Source of the DNA: Pantoea rodasii | GTDB taxonomy: Bacteria; Pseudomonadota; Gammaproteobacteria; Enterobacterales; Enterobacteriaceae | Length of the DNA stretch: 64,000 nucleotides | Direction: 5' to 3' | Assembly: GCF_002095465.1 (NCBI RefSeq) | Contig: NZ_MLFP01000086.1 | Coordinates: 682,001 to 746,000, forward strand | Shown: piece after piece, positions 26,426 through 35,748 of the stretch | Numbering within the stretch: position 1 is the stretch's first letter | Layout of the letters: every line of letters begins with the position of its first letter | The notes under the pieces: model-generated | Seen by the model: the letters and a program-made list of their open reading frames with translations, nothing else | Databases searched by the model: none | What the model was told of the DNA's origin: nothing | Made by a program: the position numbers and the translations under genes

Positions 26426-28045
26426 TTAACTAAATGGTGTTAAGGCCATCTGATGTCGATCTGAAGCGTAGTCAGGGGTTAATGGCGCGGCGTCCTCTTC
26501 AACCTGGAACTGCGTCACTGACTGCTGCAAATTCACCACTTGCTGTTGCAATGAGCTGGCAGCGGTAGCCACTTCAGCCACCAGCGAGGCATTCTGCTGG
26601 GTCACACCATCCATCTGCTGGATAGCGATATTGATCTGCGAGATACCGCGGGTCTGCTCGCCGGAGGCCAGCATCACTTCATCCATGATATCGACCACTT
26701 TCTTCACATCGAGCATCACTTCATTCATGGTAATGCCAGCATCTTTGACCAATCCTGAACCCTGCTCAATATTGTTCAGCGAGTCATTGATCATCAGGCC
26801 AATCTCCTTCGCGGCGGTGGCGCTGCGCTGTGCCAGCACCCGAACTTCTGAAGCGACCACCGCAAAACCGCGTCCTGCTTCACCGGCGCGTGCGGCTTCA
26901 ACGGCCGCATTAAGGGCCAGCAGGTTGGTCTGAAACGCAATGCCATCGATCACTCCGACAATGTCGCCAATTTTAGCCGAGCTTTTCTCGATTGAACTCA
27001 TGGTGGTCACCACTTCCGACACCACCGTTGCGCCACGCGACGCAGAATCGGAGGCCTTCTGCGACAGGGCGTTGGCCTTGCGCGTGTTGTCCTCGTTGTT
27101 TTTCACCGTGGCCATAATCTGCTCCATGCTGGAAGCCGTCTCATCCAGAGAAGCCGCCTGCTGTTCGGTGCGGCTGGAAAGATCGATATTACCGGTGGCG
27201 ATCTCTTCCACACCGGATCCAATCGCATCCGTGCCACTACGGACCATCAGCACCATGTTTACCAGGCCTTCGCGCATACGCTGTACGCCAGCAAACAACT
27301 GCGCGATTTCGTTTCTGCCCGAAATGTCGATGCGCGCGCGCAGGTCTCCTTCGGCGATGCGATCAAATACGGTAATCACGTTATTGAGCGGCTTAACGAT
27401 CAGATTGGTCATCACCGACCAGGCCAGTCCGGCTAGCACTAATGCACAAGCGATGCAGATATACAGTGTTAACGCCATCCGATTGACGCGATCGCTGGAG
27501 TCGCTGTAGGCGACATCAATGCTGTTGATTTTAAACGCCACCAGCGCTTTGGAGGCTTTATCAAAAGCGCCATACAGTGAGGTGGATTTCCCCGCCCGCT
27601 GGCGATATTCATCCAGTTTTCCTGCTTCAAGTGCAGCAAAGGCCGGATCAATAAACTCCTTCATCAGCGCCTCACGCGTCGTTGCCATTTCAGCAGCAAT
27701 TGGCTTCTCCGCCGGAGATTGCGGATATTTCAGGTATTCCTGCCATTTAGCACTGGCGTTATCTACCTTTCCTCTGGCGCGTTCCAGCGCGACTTTGGCT
27801 TTCTCTGTGTCACCACTGCCGACCAATGATTCATATAAACGCAAATCCAATCGTCCGCGTAATAAGAGTTCTGAACTTTCATTGAGCGCAACCAGTCCCG
27901 GCAAAACTTCTGTATCGACGGTGGCAAAAGATTTATTGCCGGACTGCACGGCAAATAACCCTAAAATACCCACGAACAGCAACAGTGCCGTTAATGAAAA
28001 CACCATGATGCTGAGCGCTGTGCGGATCTTTATTCTACGAAACAT
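26426..28045 (-). CDS. Methyl-accepting chemotaxis protein
   Basis: 539-residue transmembrane chemoreceptor. Helix 1 (about residues 12-33), a helical periplasmic ligand domain of Tar/Tsr type (ELLLRGRLDLRLYESLVGSG), helix 2 (about 192-214), HAMP (VKPLNNVITVFDRIAEGDLR) and a cytoplasmic signalling hairpin whose tip IAFQTNLLALNAAVEAARAG is the CheA/CheW contact. The methylation helix LSSRTEQQAASLDETASSME is present. No NWETF-like pentapeptide for CheR/CheB is at the C-terminus, so methylation would depend on other receptors. The ligand is unknown. CAGGGAATAG precedes the ATG. Confidence 0.95.
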   Translation of the reverse strand: MFRRIKIRTALSIMVFSLTALLLFVGILGLFAVQSGNKSFATVDTEVLPGLVALNESSELLLRGRLDLRLYESLVGSGDTEKAKVALERARGKVDNASAKWQEYLKYPQSPAEKPIAAEMATTREALMKEFIDPAFAALEAGKLDEYRQRAGKSTSLYGAFDKASKALVAFKINSIDVAYSDSSDRVNRMALTLYICIACALVLAGLAWSVMTNLIVKPLNNVITVFDRIAEGDLRARIDISGRNEIAQLFAGVQRMREGLVNMVLMVRSGTDAIGSGVEEIATGNIDLSSRTEQQAASLDETASSMEQIMATVKNNEDNTRKANALSQKASDSASRGATVVSEVVTTMSSIEKSSAKIGDIVGVIDGIAFQTNLLALNAAVEAARAGEAGRGFAVVASEVRVLAQRSATAAKEIGLMINDSLNNIEQGSGLVKDAGITMNEVMLDVKKVVDIMDEVMLASGEQTRGISQINIAIQQMDGVTQQNASLVAEVATAASSLQQQVVNLQQSVTQFQVEEDAAPLTPDYASDRHQMALTPFS

Positions 28046-28159
28046 AGACTATTCCCTGAGAACGTTTAATTGAAAAAGATGAAGGTAGTGGCGAATATGA
28101 CTTTTTTATTAAAACAGGAAGCGTATGGCTGACTTCCTGCTGTGAAACGAAATGAGTGC

Positions 28160-29224
28160 TTAAGGTGTTGGGGCAGTGGCCAGGAAGCTCTTGAGTTTTT
28201 GATTATAAAACTTCGCCTGCATCATGGTGCCGTGGCCGCTGGTCTCCGCACTGGCCGGAATAAGCAGTAATTCTGCTTTCTTTATCTTAGGCAATTCACT
28301 CTGCAGAATGCCGGTTTCCACCGGGTTACGTTCATCATCTGCTGAATTAATGATCAGCATCGGCGCGCTAATGCGGCTTAATCCAGGCATCGCGTTATAA
28401 TTTGCCGATGAACCCCAGATATAAATGAAATCGTTGGCATCCGCCGTGACAGGCGCAGCAAGGCGTGCATCCACCAGTTTATCCGCCAGCGCCCGCGTCG
28501 GGGCTTTGTGCTGATAAGCCAGCGTGCCGCCGGTGGTGGCAATGCTGAACATGATATTAGCGGTTTTGAGAGTAGGAGGTTGCTGCTGATAGTTGCCTTC
28601 TGCCCAGGCAGGATCGCCTTTGATCGACTCAATTAGCATGCGGCGCAGCATCCAGTTGCGACCGGATAACTCATTCGGCTGCGATGCCATAGGAACCAGT
28701 GCATCCATCATGCCGGGATATTTTTCACCCCACAGCCACGTTTGCATGCCGCCCATGGAATAGCCCATCACCAGGCGTAAATGCGAAATGCCTAAACCTT
28801 CTTTAATCAGCCGATATTGTGCCGTCACCATATCGTCATAATCATAATGCGGGAAGGTCATTTTCAAACCATCAGAAGGCTTGGATGACTTTCCGGATCC
28901 GATGCCTTCCGGAATGATAATAAAATACTTGCTGGCATCCAGCGCTTGTCCCGGACCAAATAACTCTCCGGCGAACCCCGGTGCCAGCAATGCGCTTAGA
29001 GGTTGATTGGTTCCGTGCAGTAATAATACCGCTGGTTTATTCTTATCACCTAAAGTAATGTAGTGAATGCGCACATCTTTAAGTTTTTCACCGCTATTAA
29101 AGCTAAATTCTTTAGCGGTCCAGTCGGCTTCTGTCGGCGTGGTTAATGAGCTGGCGGCGTGCGTTAAGGGTGATAAAGCTAACAGAATGGCACTGGCCAC
29201 TCCTGATATCATGCGATTAAACAT
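28160..29224 (-). CDS. Secreted alpha/beta hydrolase, homoserine O-acetyltransferase-like
   Basis: 354 residues with a signal peptide (hydrophobic ISGVASAILLALSPLTHA, cleavage near 24). The fold is that of MetX-like alpha/beta hydrolases: oxyanion strand LLLHGT at 67-72, nucleophile elbow GYSMGG with Ser156, a late Asp in INSADDERNP and His in SGHGT. Export to the periplasm argues against a methionine-biosynthesis role, so it is better seen as an esterase or acyl-hydrolase of unknown substrate. It stands alone, with a weak ribosome site (TGAGCGAC). Confidence 0.85.
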   Translation of the reverse strand: MFNRMISGVASAILLALSPLTHAASSLTTPTEADWTAKEFSFNSGEKLKDVRIHYITLGDKNKPAVLLLHGTNQPLSALLAPGFAGELFGPGQALDASKYFIIIPEGIGSGKSSKPSDGLKMTFPHYDYDDMVTAQYRLIKEGLGISHLRLVMGYSMGGMQTWLWGEKYPGMMDALVPMASQPNELSGRNWMLRRMLIESIKGDPAWAEGNYQQQPPTLKTANIMFSIATTGGTLAYQHKAPTRALADKLVDARLAAPVTADANDFIYIWGSSANYNAMPGLSRISAPMLIINSADDERNPVETGILQSELPKIKKAELLLIPASAETSGHGTMMQAKFYNQKLKSFLATAPTP

Positions 29225-29783
29225 AAATGTCGCTCATAAGTAATGGTGTCCCCTGGAGGGCAGATATTAGTTTTAATAGAGAGAAATCCCAATTAATATC
29301 AACGGTATTAAAGGAAAAGCAGACAATAATCTTAATTTTTGAGTTTTAACAACACGAATTTAATTCGGTTGTTCTTAAGCTAATACATCTGGGCGGTAGC
29401 ACGATTTTCTCTCATATCGAATAGATTCAGCCTTTTCATATTTTAAGCCCTGTGCGAAATTTTCGGCCCCGCATCGTCTTACTTTCAACATTCGCGCACG
29501 AAAAGCGTGCAGCACTGCACCTCAATAGCGCAGGCTATTGACCCTCATCTCTCTCATTCAGACCTATTTTCATCTCATCAAACGCGCTCAACGGATTAGC
29601 AACCGTTTGCTATTTTTCGCAATCGGTTGCGCATTCGATTGCGATGATAAATTGCCGAACGGAAGGTGGCTGCATAGATAAGGCATTGAAATTTAACAAT
29701 ATAATTCAATTCAATATTTGGCATGCCACTTGCAATAAATTCTTAAGGCCATTACCTGCAATCTTACTTCTCAAGGAATCGTT
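29225..29783. other. Regulatory region upstream of the purine operon
   Basis: 559 bases without a credible gene. The left part is A/T-rich and serves the divergent hydrolase. The right part (29599-29642) holds three PurR-like palindromes, described separately. A frame at 29644-29898 overlaps the guaD start and is rejected. Confidence 0.5.
29599..29642. promoter_or_regulatory. PurR/LacI-type operator cluster
   Basis: GCAACCGTTTGC (29599-29610) and GCAATCGGTTGC (29619-29630) both fit GCAA-xCGx-TTGC, the core of the PurR operator, with centres 20 bp (about two helical turns) apart. A third, imperfect copy GCATTCGATTGC follows directly at 29631-29642. They lie 142-185 bases upstream of guaD. PurR or another LacI-family repressor is implied; which one is inference. 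Confidence 0.65.
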
Positions 29784-31111
29784 ATGCCTTACGCCTCTGA
29801 AACGCTGCTGCGCGCCAGCTTTTTTGATTTCACCGCACTGGCTTCTCAGCCCGATGATATCGCTGCGCATGCGCGCTACCTCGAAGACGGCTTGCTGACG
29901 TTGCGCGAGGGTAAGGTGGTGTCGCTTGAAAGCTGGGAGATCGCGGAAGGGCGCGTTGATGCCGCCACGGTGATCGATCTGCGCGGCAAGCTAATTGTGC
30001 CGGGCTTTGTGGATACACATATTCATTACCCACAAACGGAGATGATTGGCGCATTTGGCGAACAGCTGCTGGAGTGGCTGAACCAATATACTTTCCCGGT
30101 AGAGAGCCAATATCACTGCCCGGATCACGCGGCGCAGATGTCGGCCTTCTTCCTGCAACAACTGTTGTCTAACGGCACCACCACCGCGCTGGTGTTTGGT
30201 ACGGTGCACAAACAATCGGTCGATGCGTTGTTTCAGGCCGCGCAACAGCTTGATATGCGTCTGATTGCCGGAAAGGTGATGATGGACCGCAACGCACCGG
30301 AGTATCTGACTGAAACGCCGGAAGAGAGCTATCAGGACACGCGTGAGCTGATTGAACGCTGGCACCAGCGTGGGCGTCTGAGCTACGCACTGACGCCACG
30401 ATTCGCGCCAACTTCCTCGCCAGAACTGCTGGAAAAGTCCGTCAACTGCGCAGCGAGTTCCCGGATATCTGGCTGCACACCCACCTGAGCGAAAATCAGC
30501 AGGAGATCGCGTGGGTCAAATCGCTGTTCCCGGAGCGGGACGGCTATCTCGATGTTTACCACCATCATCAGCTTACGGGTAAGCGCAGCGTATTTGCGCA
30601 CTGCCTGCATCTGGAAGAGAACGAATGGCAATGCCTGCACGAGACTGACTCTTCCATCGCATTTTGTCCGACGTCGAACCTGTTTCTTGGCAGTGGCCTG
30701 TTCAATATCAAACGCTGCTGGCAGCAGGGCGTGCGCATGGGCATCGGCACCGATGTTGGCGCAGGCACCACCTTTAATATGCTGCAAACGCTGGGCGAAG
30801 CGTACAAAGTTGGGCAGCTGCAACAGTACAAACTCAGCGCCTGCGAAGCCTTTTACCACGCGACGCTGGGCGGTGCGCATGCGCTGGATATCGACGATAA
30901 GATTGGCAACTTCAATCCCGGCAAAGAAGCGGATTTCGTGGTGATCGACCCGGCGGTTTCGCCGCTGCAAAAGCTGCGTAGCGCCAACAGCAAAGATATC
31001 TGGGAGCGCTTATTTGTGATGATGACGCTGGGAGACGATCGCAATATTGCGCAAACCTGGGTCAGTGGCAAACCGGTGTGGCAGCGCGACCGAGAAGAGG
31101 CAATCGTATGA
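29784..31111 (+). pseudogene. guaD: Guanine deaminase GuaD; apparent frameshift
   Basis: Amidohydrolase converting guanine to xanthine and ammonia. The first part has the metal motif VDTHIHYPQTEMIGAFGEQL and NGTTTALVFGTVHKQS; the frame then stops at 30488. The second part, in another frame, carries WLHTHLSENQQEIAWVKSLF, KRSVFAHCLHL, IAFCPTSNLFLGSGLF, IGTDVGAGTTFNMLQTLGEA and KEADFVVIDP. One more A in the run at 30433-30436 gives ELLEKVRQLRSEFPDIWLHT and a full protein of about 442 residues. The last codons overlap the xdhA ATG (ATGA). First gene of guaD-xdhABC. Probably functional if the indel is an artefact. Confidence 0.9.
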
Positions 31112-32550
31112 TCCAGTTTCTGCTGAATAATCGGCTGGTCACCGAAACGGCCTTAGACCCGAATCTGACTGTGCTTAACTACCTGCGCAGCCATCAACAG
31201 CGGCGGGGGACCAAAGAGGGTTGCGCATCAGGTGACTGCGGCGCCTGTACGGTGACGCTGGGAAAAGTGGTGGCGGGGCGTATGCAGTATCAGGCCATCA
31301 ACAGTTGCCTGACGCTGGTTAGCAGCCTGCAAGGCAAACAGCTGATCACCGTGGAAGATTTGAAACAGGGCCGTGAACTGCACAGCGTGCAGCAGGCGAT
31401 GGTGGATTGCCACGGCTCGCAGTGCGGCTACTGCACGCCAGGCTTTGTCATGTCGCTCTTTACCCTGCAAAAAAATACTCAGGGCTGGGATAAGCAGCAG
31501 GCTGAACATGCATTAGCGGGCAATCTGTGTCGCTGTACGGGTTATCGGCCAATTATGGCTGCCGCACAGCAAGCCTGTGAGCAACCCGCAGAAGATAATT
31601 TTAGGGCGGATGAGTCGGCACTGGTTCAGCGCTTACAGGCGTTGAATAACCGGGAAGTACAAATTCTCGAAGCCAACGGTAGCCGCTGTTTCGTCCCTAA
31701 AACCCTGGCACAATTAGCGGCGTTGTATCAGCAGTATCCTGAAGCGCGACTGTTGGCCGGTGGCACCGACCTCACATTACAAATTACCCAGCAGTATCAA
31801 CGTTTACCGCTGCTAATCGCGCTGGAACAGGTTGAGGCGTTAAGCGTCTGTACTGAAGATGAACAGGAGATTCATCTTGGCGCTGCTGCGCCGCTTCATC
31901 ATTGCTATCACTTCCTGGCCACGACAATACCGGCCTTCAGTGCCACGCTGGAGCGTTTTGCATCCTTGCAGATCCGTAATCAAGGCACGCTCGGCGGTAA
32001 TATCGGCAACGCGTCGCCCATCGGAGATTGTGCGCCGATGCTGCTGGCACTCAATGCGCGACTGGTGTTGCAGCAGGGAGAAAATATACGTGAAGTTCTG
32101 CTGGATCAGTTCTTCACCGGCTATCGGCAAACGGTGATGCAGCCAGGCGAATTCATCCGTACCATTGTGATTCCTAAAGTGACGGTGTCACCTAATTTTG
32201 TGGCATGGAAAGTCGCTAAACGGCTGGATGACGATATTTCGGCAGTGTTTATCGCCATTAACATTCAGCTCGATAAGGGTGTGGTGCAGCAGGTGCGACT
32301 GGCGTTTGGCGGGATGGCGGCAACGCCTAAACGCGCAACCGCAGCCGAGGCCGCCCTCATCGGTCAGCCTCTGAACCAATCATCCATTGAACAAGCCTGT
32401 GCGGCGCTTAGCCAGGATTTCCAGCCGCTAAGCGATTTCCGCGCCAGCGCCGACTACCGCTTGCAGGTGGCACGCAATCTGTTGCGTCGCTACTACGCGC
32501 AAACCTGTGGCGAACTGACCCTTACCGAGGTGGCGCGCTATGTCTCATAA
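31108..32550 (+). CDS. xdhA: Xanthine dehydrogenase small subunit XdhA (FeS + FAD)
   Basis: 480-residue subunit with the fused layout of Rhodobacter-type XdhA. The N-terminal [2Fe-2S] domain has C39, C44, C47 and C67 (EGCASGDCGACTV); the second [2Fe-2S] domain has C106, C109, C141 and C143 (GSQCGYCTPGFVMSL, GNLCRCTGYRPIM). The FAD domain follows from about residue 190 (LLAGGTDLTLQ, LQIRNQGTLGGNIGNASPIG). It passes electrons from the molybdenum site to FAD and NAD+. ATGA overlap with guaD and a 11-base overlap with xdhB show an operon. Confidence 0.95.
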   Translation: MIQFLLNNRLVTETALDPNLTVLNYLRSHQQRRGTKEGCASGDCGACTVTLGKVVAGRMQYQAINSCLTLVSSLQGKQLITVEDLKQGRELHSVQQAMVDCHGSQCGYCTPGFVMSLFTLQKNTQGWDKQQAEHALAGNLCRCTGYRPIMAAAQQACEQPAEDNFRADESALVQRLQALNNREVQILEANGSRCFVPKTLAQLAALYQQYPEARLLAGGTDLTLQITQQYQRLPLLIALEQVEALSVCTEDEQEIHLGAAAPLHHCYHFLATTIPAFSATLERFASLQIRNQGTLGGNIGNASPIGDCAPMLLALNARLVLQQGENIREVLLDQFFTGYRQTVMQPGEFIRTIVIPKVTVSPNFVAWKVAKRLDDDISAVFIAINIQLDKGVVQQVRLAFGGMAATPKRATAAEAALIGQPLNQSSIEQACAALSQDFQPLSDFRASADYRLQVARNLLRRYYAQTCGELTLTEVARYVS

Positions 32551-34906
32551 CCGACCCGAACTCAGCGAAACGTTATTAAAAAGCCAGTTTGCCAGCGCAA
32601 TGAAAACCGGCGTGGGCCGCAGTCAGAAGCATGAAAGCGCCGATAAACACGTCACGGGTGAAGCGATTTATATTGATGACAGGCCGGATCTGCCTGGTTT
32701 GCTGCATTTGTGCCCGCGTCTGAGTGAACATGCGCATGCGCGGATCACACATATCGATGTGCAGCCTTGCTATGCCGTGCCTGGCGTGGTGAGCGTGCTA
32801 ACCTGGCGCGATGTGCCGGGGCTGAATGATGTGGGCCCGTTAGAGCCGGGCGATCCGTTACTGGCAATGGATACCGTGGAGTATCTCGGTCAGATTGTTA
32901 TTGCGGTGGCCGCGGATTCACCTGAAGCCGCACGCGCCGGTGCCGCCGCCGCCATCATTGAATACCAGCCGTTGCCGGCGATTCTGGATGTGCGTGACGC
33001 ACTGGAGCAGCATCACTTTGTGCAGCAGCCGCACGTTCATCAGCGTGGTGATGCTGAAGCGGCGCTGGCGCGTGCGCCTCATCGCATTCAGGGTGAATTC
33101 CACATTGGCGGGCAGGAGCACTTCTATCTGGAAACGCAGACCGCGTTAGTGATTCCTGGCGAAGATGACAACCTGCAGGTTTTCTCCTCGACGCAAAACC
33201 CAACTGAAGTGCAGAAGCTGGTGGCCGAAGTGATGGACATCACCATGAACAAAGTCACCATCGATATGCGTCGGATGGGCGGTGGATTTGGCGGTAAAGA
33301 GACGCAGGCTGCGGGCGTGGCCTGCCTGTGTGCGATTGCCGCGCGACAAACGCGGCGTCCGGCAAAAATGCGCCTGGCGCGACGCGATGACATGCGCATC
33401 ACCGGCAAGCGCCATCCGTTCTTTGTTCGTTACGATGTCGGTTTTGATGATGAGGGCCGCTTCTGCGGCGTCAAAATCGATCTGGCGGGTAACTGCGGCT
33501 ATTCCCTCGATCTCAGCGGATCGATCGTCGATCGTGCGATGTTCCACGCGGATAATGCCTATTACCTGGGTGATGCGCATATCACCGGCTATCGCTGCCG
33601 CACGCACACCGCGTCAAATACCGCCTATCGCGGGTTTGGCGGCCCTCAGGGGATGGTGGCGATTGAGCAGATCATGGATCACATCGCCCGCGAGCGCGGT
33701 CTGGACCCACTCGAACTGCGTAAGCGCAACTATTACGGCAAGCAGGAGCGCAACATCACCCATTACCATCAGCAGGTGGAGGATAATTTGCTGGTGGAGA
33801 TGACGGAGCAGCTGGAAGCCAGCAGCGATTACGCCACGCGCCGGGCGGATATTAGCGCGTTTAACGCCAGCAACCGTTTTATGAAACGTGGTCTGGCTTT
33901 AACTCCGGTGAAGTTTGGCATCTCCTTTACCTCCAACTTCCTCAATCAGGCCGGTGCCTTAATTTTGATTTACACCGATGGCACGGTGCAGCTTAATCAC
34001 GGTGGCACTGAAATGGGTCAGGGATTGAACACCAAAGTGGCGCAGATTGTGGCAGAAGTGCTGCAAATCGATATCAGCCAGATTCAGGTCACGGCAACCG
34101 ATACTGGTAAAGTGCCGAACACCTCACCGACTGCGGCCTCCAGCGGGGCCGATCTCAACGGCAAAGCGGCGCAGAACGCCGCGCAGATATTGCGCGATCG
34201 CATGACGGAGATGCTGTGTCAGCAGCACCACTGCACGGCCGACGCCGTCTCCTTTAGCAACGGCATTGTGCGCGTCGGCGAGCAGCACTTCACCTTTGCG
34301 CAGGTGGCGCAGCAGGCGTGGCTGAATCAGGTACCGTTATCCGCCACTGGATTTTACAAAGTGCCCGGCATCCATTACGACCGCAACGCCGGACGCGGCA
34401 AACCTTTCTATTACTTCGCATATGGCGCAGCGTGCTGCGAAGTGTTGGTGGATACCCTAACCGGCGAATACCGTTTGCTGCGGGCGGATATCCTGCATGA
34501 CGTTGGCGCCTCGCTCAATCCGGCGCTGGATATTGGGCAGGTGGAGGGCGGTTTCGTGCAGGGCATGGGCTGGTTAACCTGCGAAGAACTGGTGTGGAAC
34601 GATCGGGGCAAGCTGCTCACCGACGGCCCGGCGAGTTACAAAATTCCCGCCATCAGCGATGTCCCACATGATTTGCGCGTCACGCTGGTAGAGAACCGTA
34701 AAAATCCGCAGGACACGGTGTTCCATTCGAAAGCCGTGGGTGAGCCGCCGTTTATGCTGGGCATTGCGGTGTGGTGTGCATTGCAGGACGCGGTTGCCAG
34801 CGTGGATAACTATCGCCGGCATCCGCAATTGGATGCCCCCGCCACGCCGGAGCGCGTTTTCTGGGGCGTGCAGCGCCTCTCAGGAGCGGATGATGATTTA
34901 TCATGA
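32540..34906 (+). CDS. xdhB: Xanthine dehydrogenase large subunit XdhB (molybdopterin)
   Basis: 788-residue catalytic subunit that oxidises hypoxanthine/xanthine to urate at a molybdenum cofactor. GRSQKHESADKHVTGEAIYI, the Moco-binding MGGGFGGKETQAAGVAC, TAYRGFGGPQGM and HGGTEMGQGLNTKVAQ are family hallmarks; the catalytic Glu is E735 in KAVGEPPFMLG. It overlaps xdhA at its start and xdhC at its end. The Moco must be sulfurated by XdhC-delivered cofactor for activity. Confidence 0.96.
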   Translation: MSHNRPELSETLLKSQFASAMKTGVGRSQKHESADKHVTGEAIYIDDRPDLPGLLHLCPRLSEHAHARITHIDVQPCYAVPGVVSVLTWRDVPGLNDVGPLEPGDPLLAMDTVEYLGQIVIAVAADSPEAARAGAAAAIIEYQPLPAILDVRDALEQHHFVQQPHVHQRGDAEAALARAPHRIQGEFHIGGQEHFYLETQTALVIPGEDDNLQVFSSTQNPTEVQKLVAEVMDITMNKVTIDMRRMGGGFGGKETQAAGVACLCAIAARQTRRPAKMRLARRDDMRITGKRHPFFVRYDVGFDDEGRFCGVKIDLAGNCGYSLDLSGSIVDRAMFHADNAYYLGDAHITGYRCRTHTASNTAYRGFGGPQGMVAIEQIMDHIARERGLDPLELRKRNYYGKQERNITHYHQQVEDNLLVEMTEQLEASSDYATRRADISAFNASNRFMKRGLALTPVKFGISFTSNFLNQAGALILIYTDGTVQLNHGGTEMGQGLNTKVAQIVAEVLQIDISQIQVTATDTGKVPNTSPTAASSGADLNGKAAQNAAQILRDRMTEMLCQQHHCTADAVSFSNGIVRVGEQHFTFAQVAQQAWLNQVPLSATGFYKVPGIHYDRNAGRGKPFYYFAYGAACCEVLVDTLTGEYRLLRADILHDVGASLNPALDIGQVEGGFVQGMGWLTCEELVWNDRGKLLTDGPASYKIPAISDVPHDLRVTLVENRKNPQDTVFHSKAVGEPPFMLGIAVWCALQDAVASVDNYRRHPQLDAPATPERVFWGVQRLSGADDDLS

Positions 34907-35675
34907 CTGGATCGCTGTGTTGCACAGTCTGCGCGAAAAACGTGAGAGCTGCGTTTTAGTCACCGTACTGAGCCAGCGCGGATCGGTCCCGCGCGATCGT
35001 GGCAGTAAAATGGTGGTCAGCGCCAGCGACACCTATCTCACCATTGGCGGCGGCCATCTGGAATATCAGTGTATTGCGCTGGCGCGCGACATGCTGGCAC
35101 AGCGTTGTGTGGAGCCGCGCAGCGAAGAGTTTGCGCTGGCCGCACGCCTTGGCCAGTGTTGCGGCGGGCATGCCACGCTGCTGTTTGAACCGCTGATGCA
35201 GCAGCAACCCGAAATCCAGCTGTACGGCGCAGGCCACGTCGGCCAGGCGCTGGTGAACCTGCTGGCTACGTTACCCTGTCACATCACCTGGATTGATAGC
35301 CGCGCCGCCCAGTTTCGCCACGTGCCGCCGGGCGTCACCGTGCGTCAGGTGGAGGACCCGATTGATTGCGTTAAAGAAGCCGCGCCGGACAGCTATTTCA
35401 TTGTGATGACCCACGACCATCCGCTGGATTTGGCCTTGAGTGAAGCCATTTTACGGCGCGGCGATTTTCGCTACGCCGGTGTTATCGGCTCGGCCACCAA
35501 AGCCCAGCGCTTTCGCTATCGGCTGGAAGGCAAAGGCATTGCTGCGGATGCGCTGGCCCGGCTGCGCTGCCCACTTGGACTGCCGGATGTGAAAGGCAAA
35601 CTGCCGGCGGAAATTGCCGTGGCAGTGGCGGGCGAGATCATCAGTGTGTATCAGCGTCAGCAGAGCGGTTGTTGA
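34893..35675 (+). CDS. xdhC: XdhC, molybdenum cofactor chaperone for xanthine dehydrogenase
   Basis: 260-residue accessory protein that binds Moco, protects its sulfurated form and inserts it into XdhB. The N-terminal XdhC/CoxI domain has GSVPRDRGSKMVVSA, IGGGHLEYQ and GQCCGGHATLLFEPL (the double Cys implicated in Moco binding); the C-terminal Rossmann domain has IQLYGAGHVGQALVNLLATL and VIGSATKAQRFRYRL. Start taken at the second of two tandem ATGs (34893), 6 bases after GGAG; the first (34890) is possible. It overlaps xdhB by 14 bases and ends the operon. Confidence 0.93.
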   Translation: MIYHDWIAVLHSLREKRESCVLVTVLSQRGSVPRDRGSKMVVSASDTYLTIGGGHLEYQCIALARDMLAQRCVEPRSEEFALAARLGQCCGGHATLLFEPLMQQQPEIQLYGAGHVGQALVNLLATLPCHITWIDSRAAQFRHVPPGVTVRQVEDPIDCVKEAAPDSYFIVMTHDHPLDLALSEAILRRGDFRYAGVIGSATKAQRFRYRLEGKGIAADALARLRCPLGLPDVKGKLPAEIAVAVAGEIISVYQRQQSGC

Positions 35676-35707
35676 GTGGCGTTGAAACTGCCAGGATAGA
35701 AGCATCC

Positions 35708-35726
35708 CGCCGCACCGGTTGCGGCG
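35708..35726. terminator. Hairpin between xdhC and dcp
   Basis: CGCCGC (35708-35713), 7-base loop, GCGGCG (35721-35726), then TTGCTGATT. Only a weak tail; it may end the xdh transcript before dcp. Confidence 0.35.
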
Positions 35727-35748
35727 TTGCTGATTATCAGGAGCGATA

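Noticed and set aside
28160..29224. Homoserine O-acetyltransferase (MetX) as the function of the hydrolase
   Set aside because: A clear signal peptide directs it out of the cytoplasm, where acetyl-CoA and homoserine are found.
29644..29898. 84-codon frame overlapping the guaD start
   Set aside because: It overlaps guaD in another frame and has no recognisable sequence.
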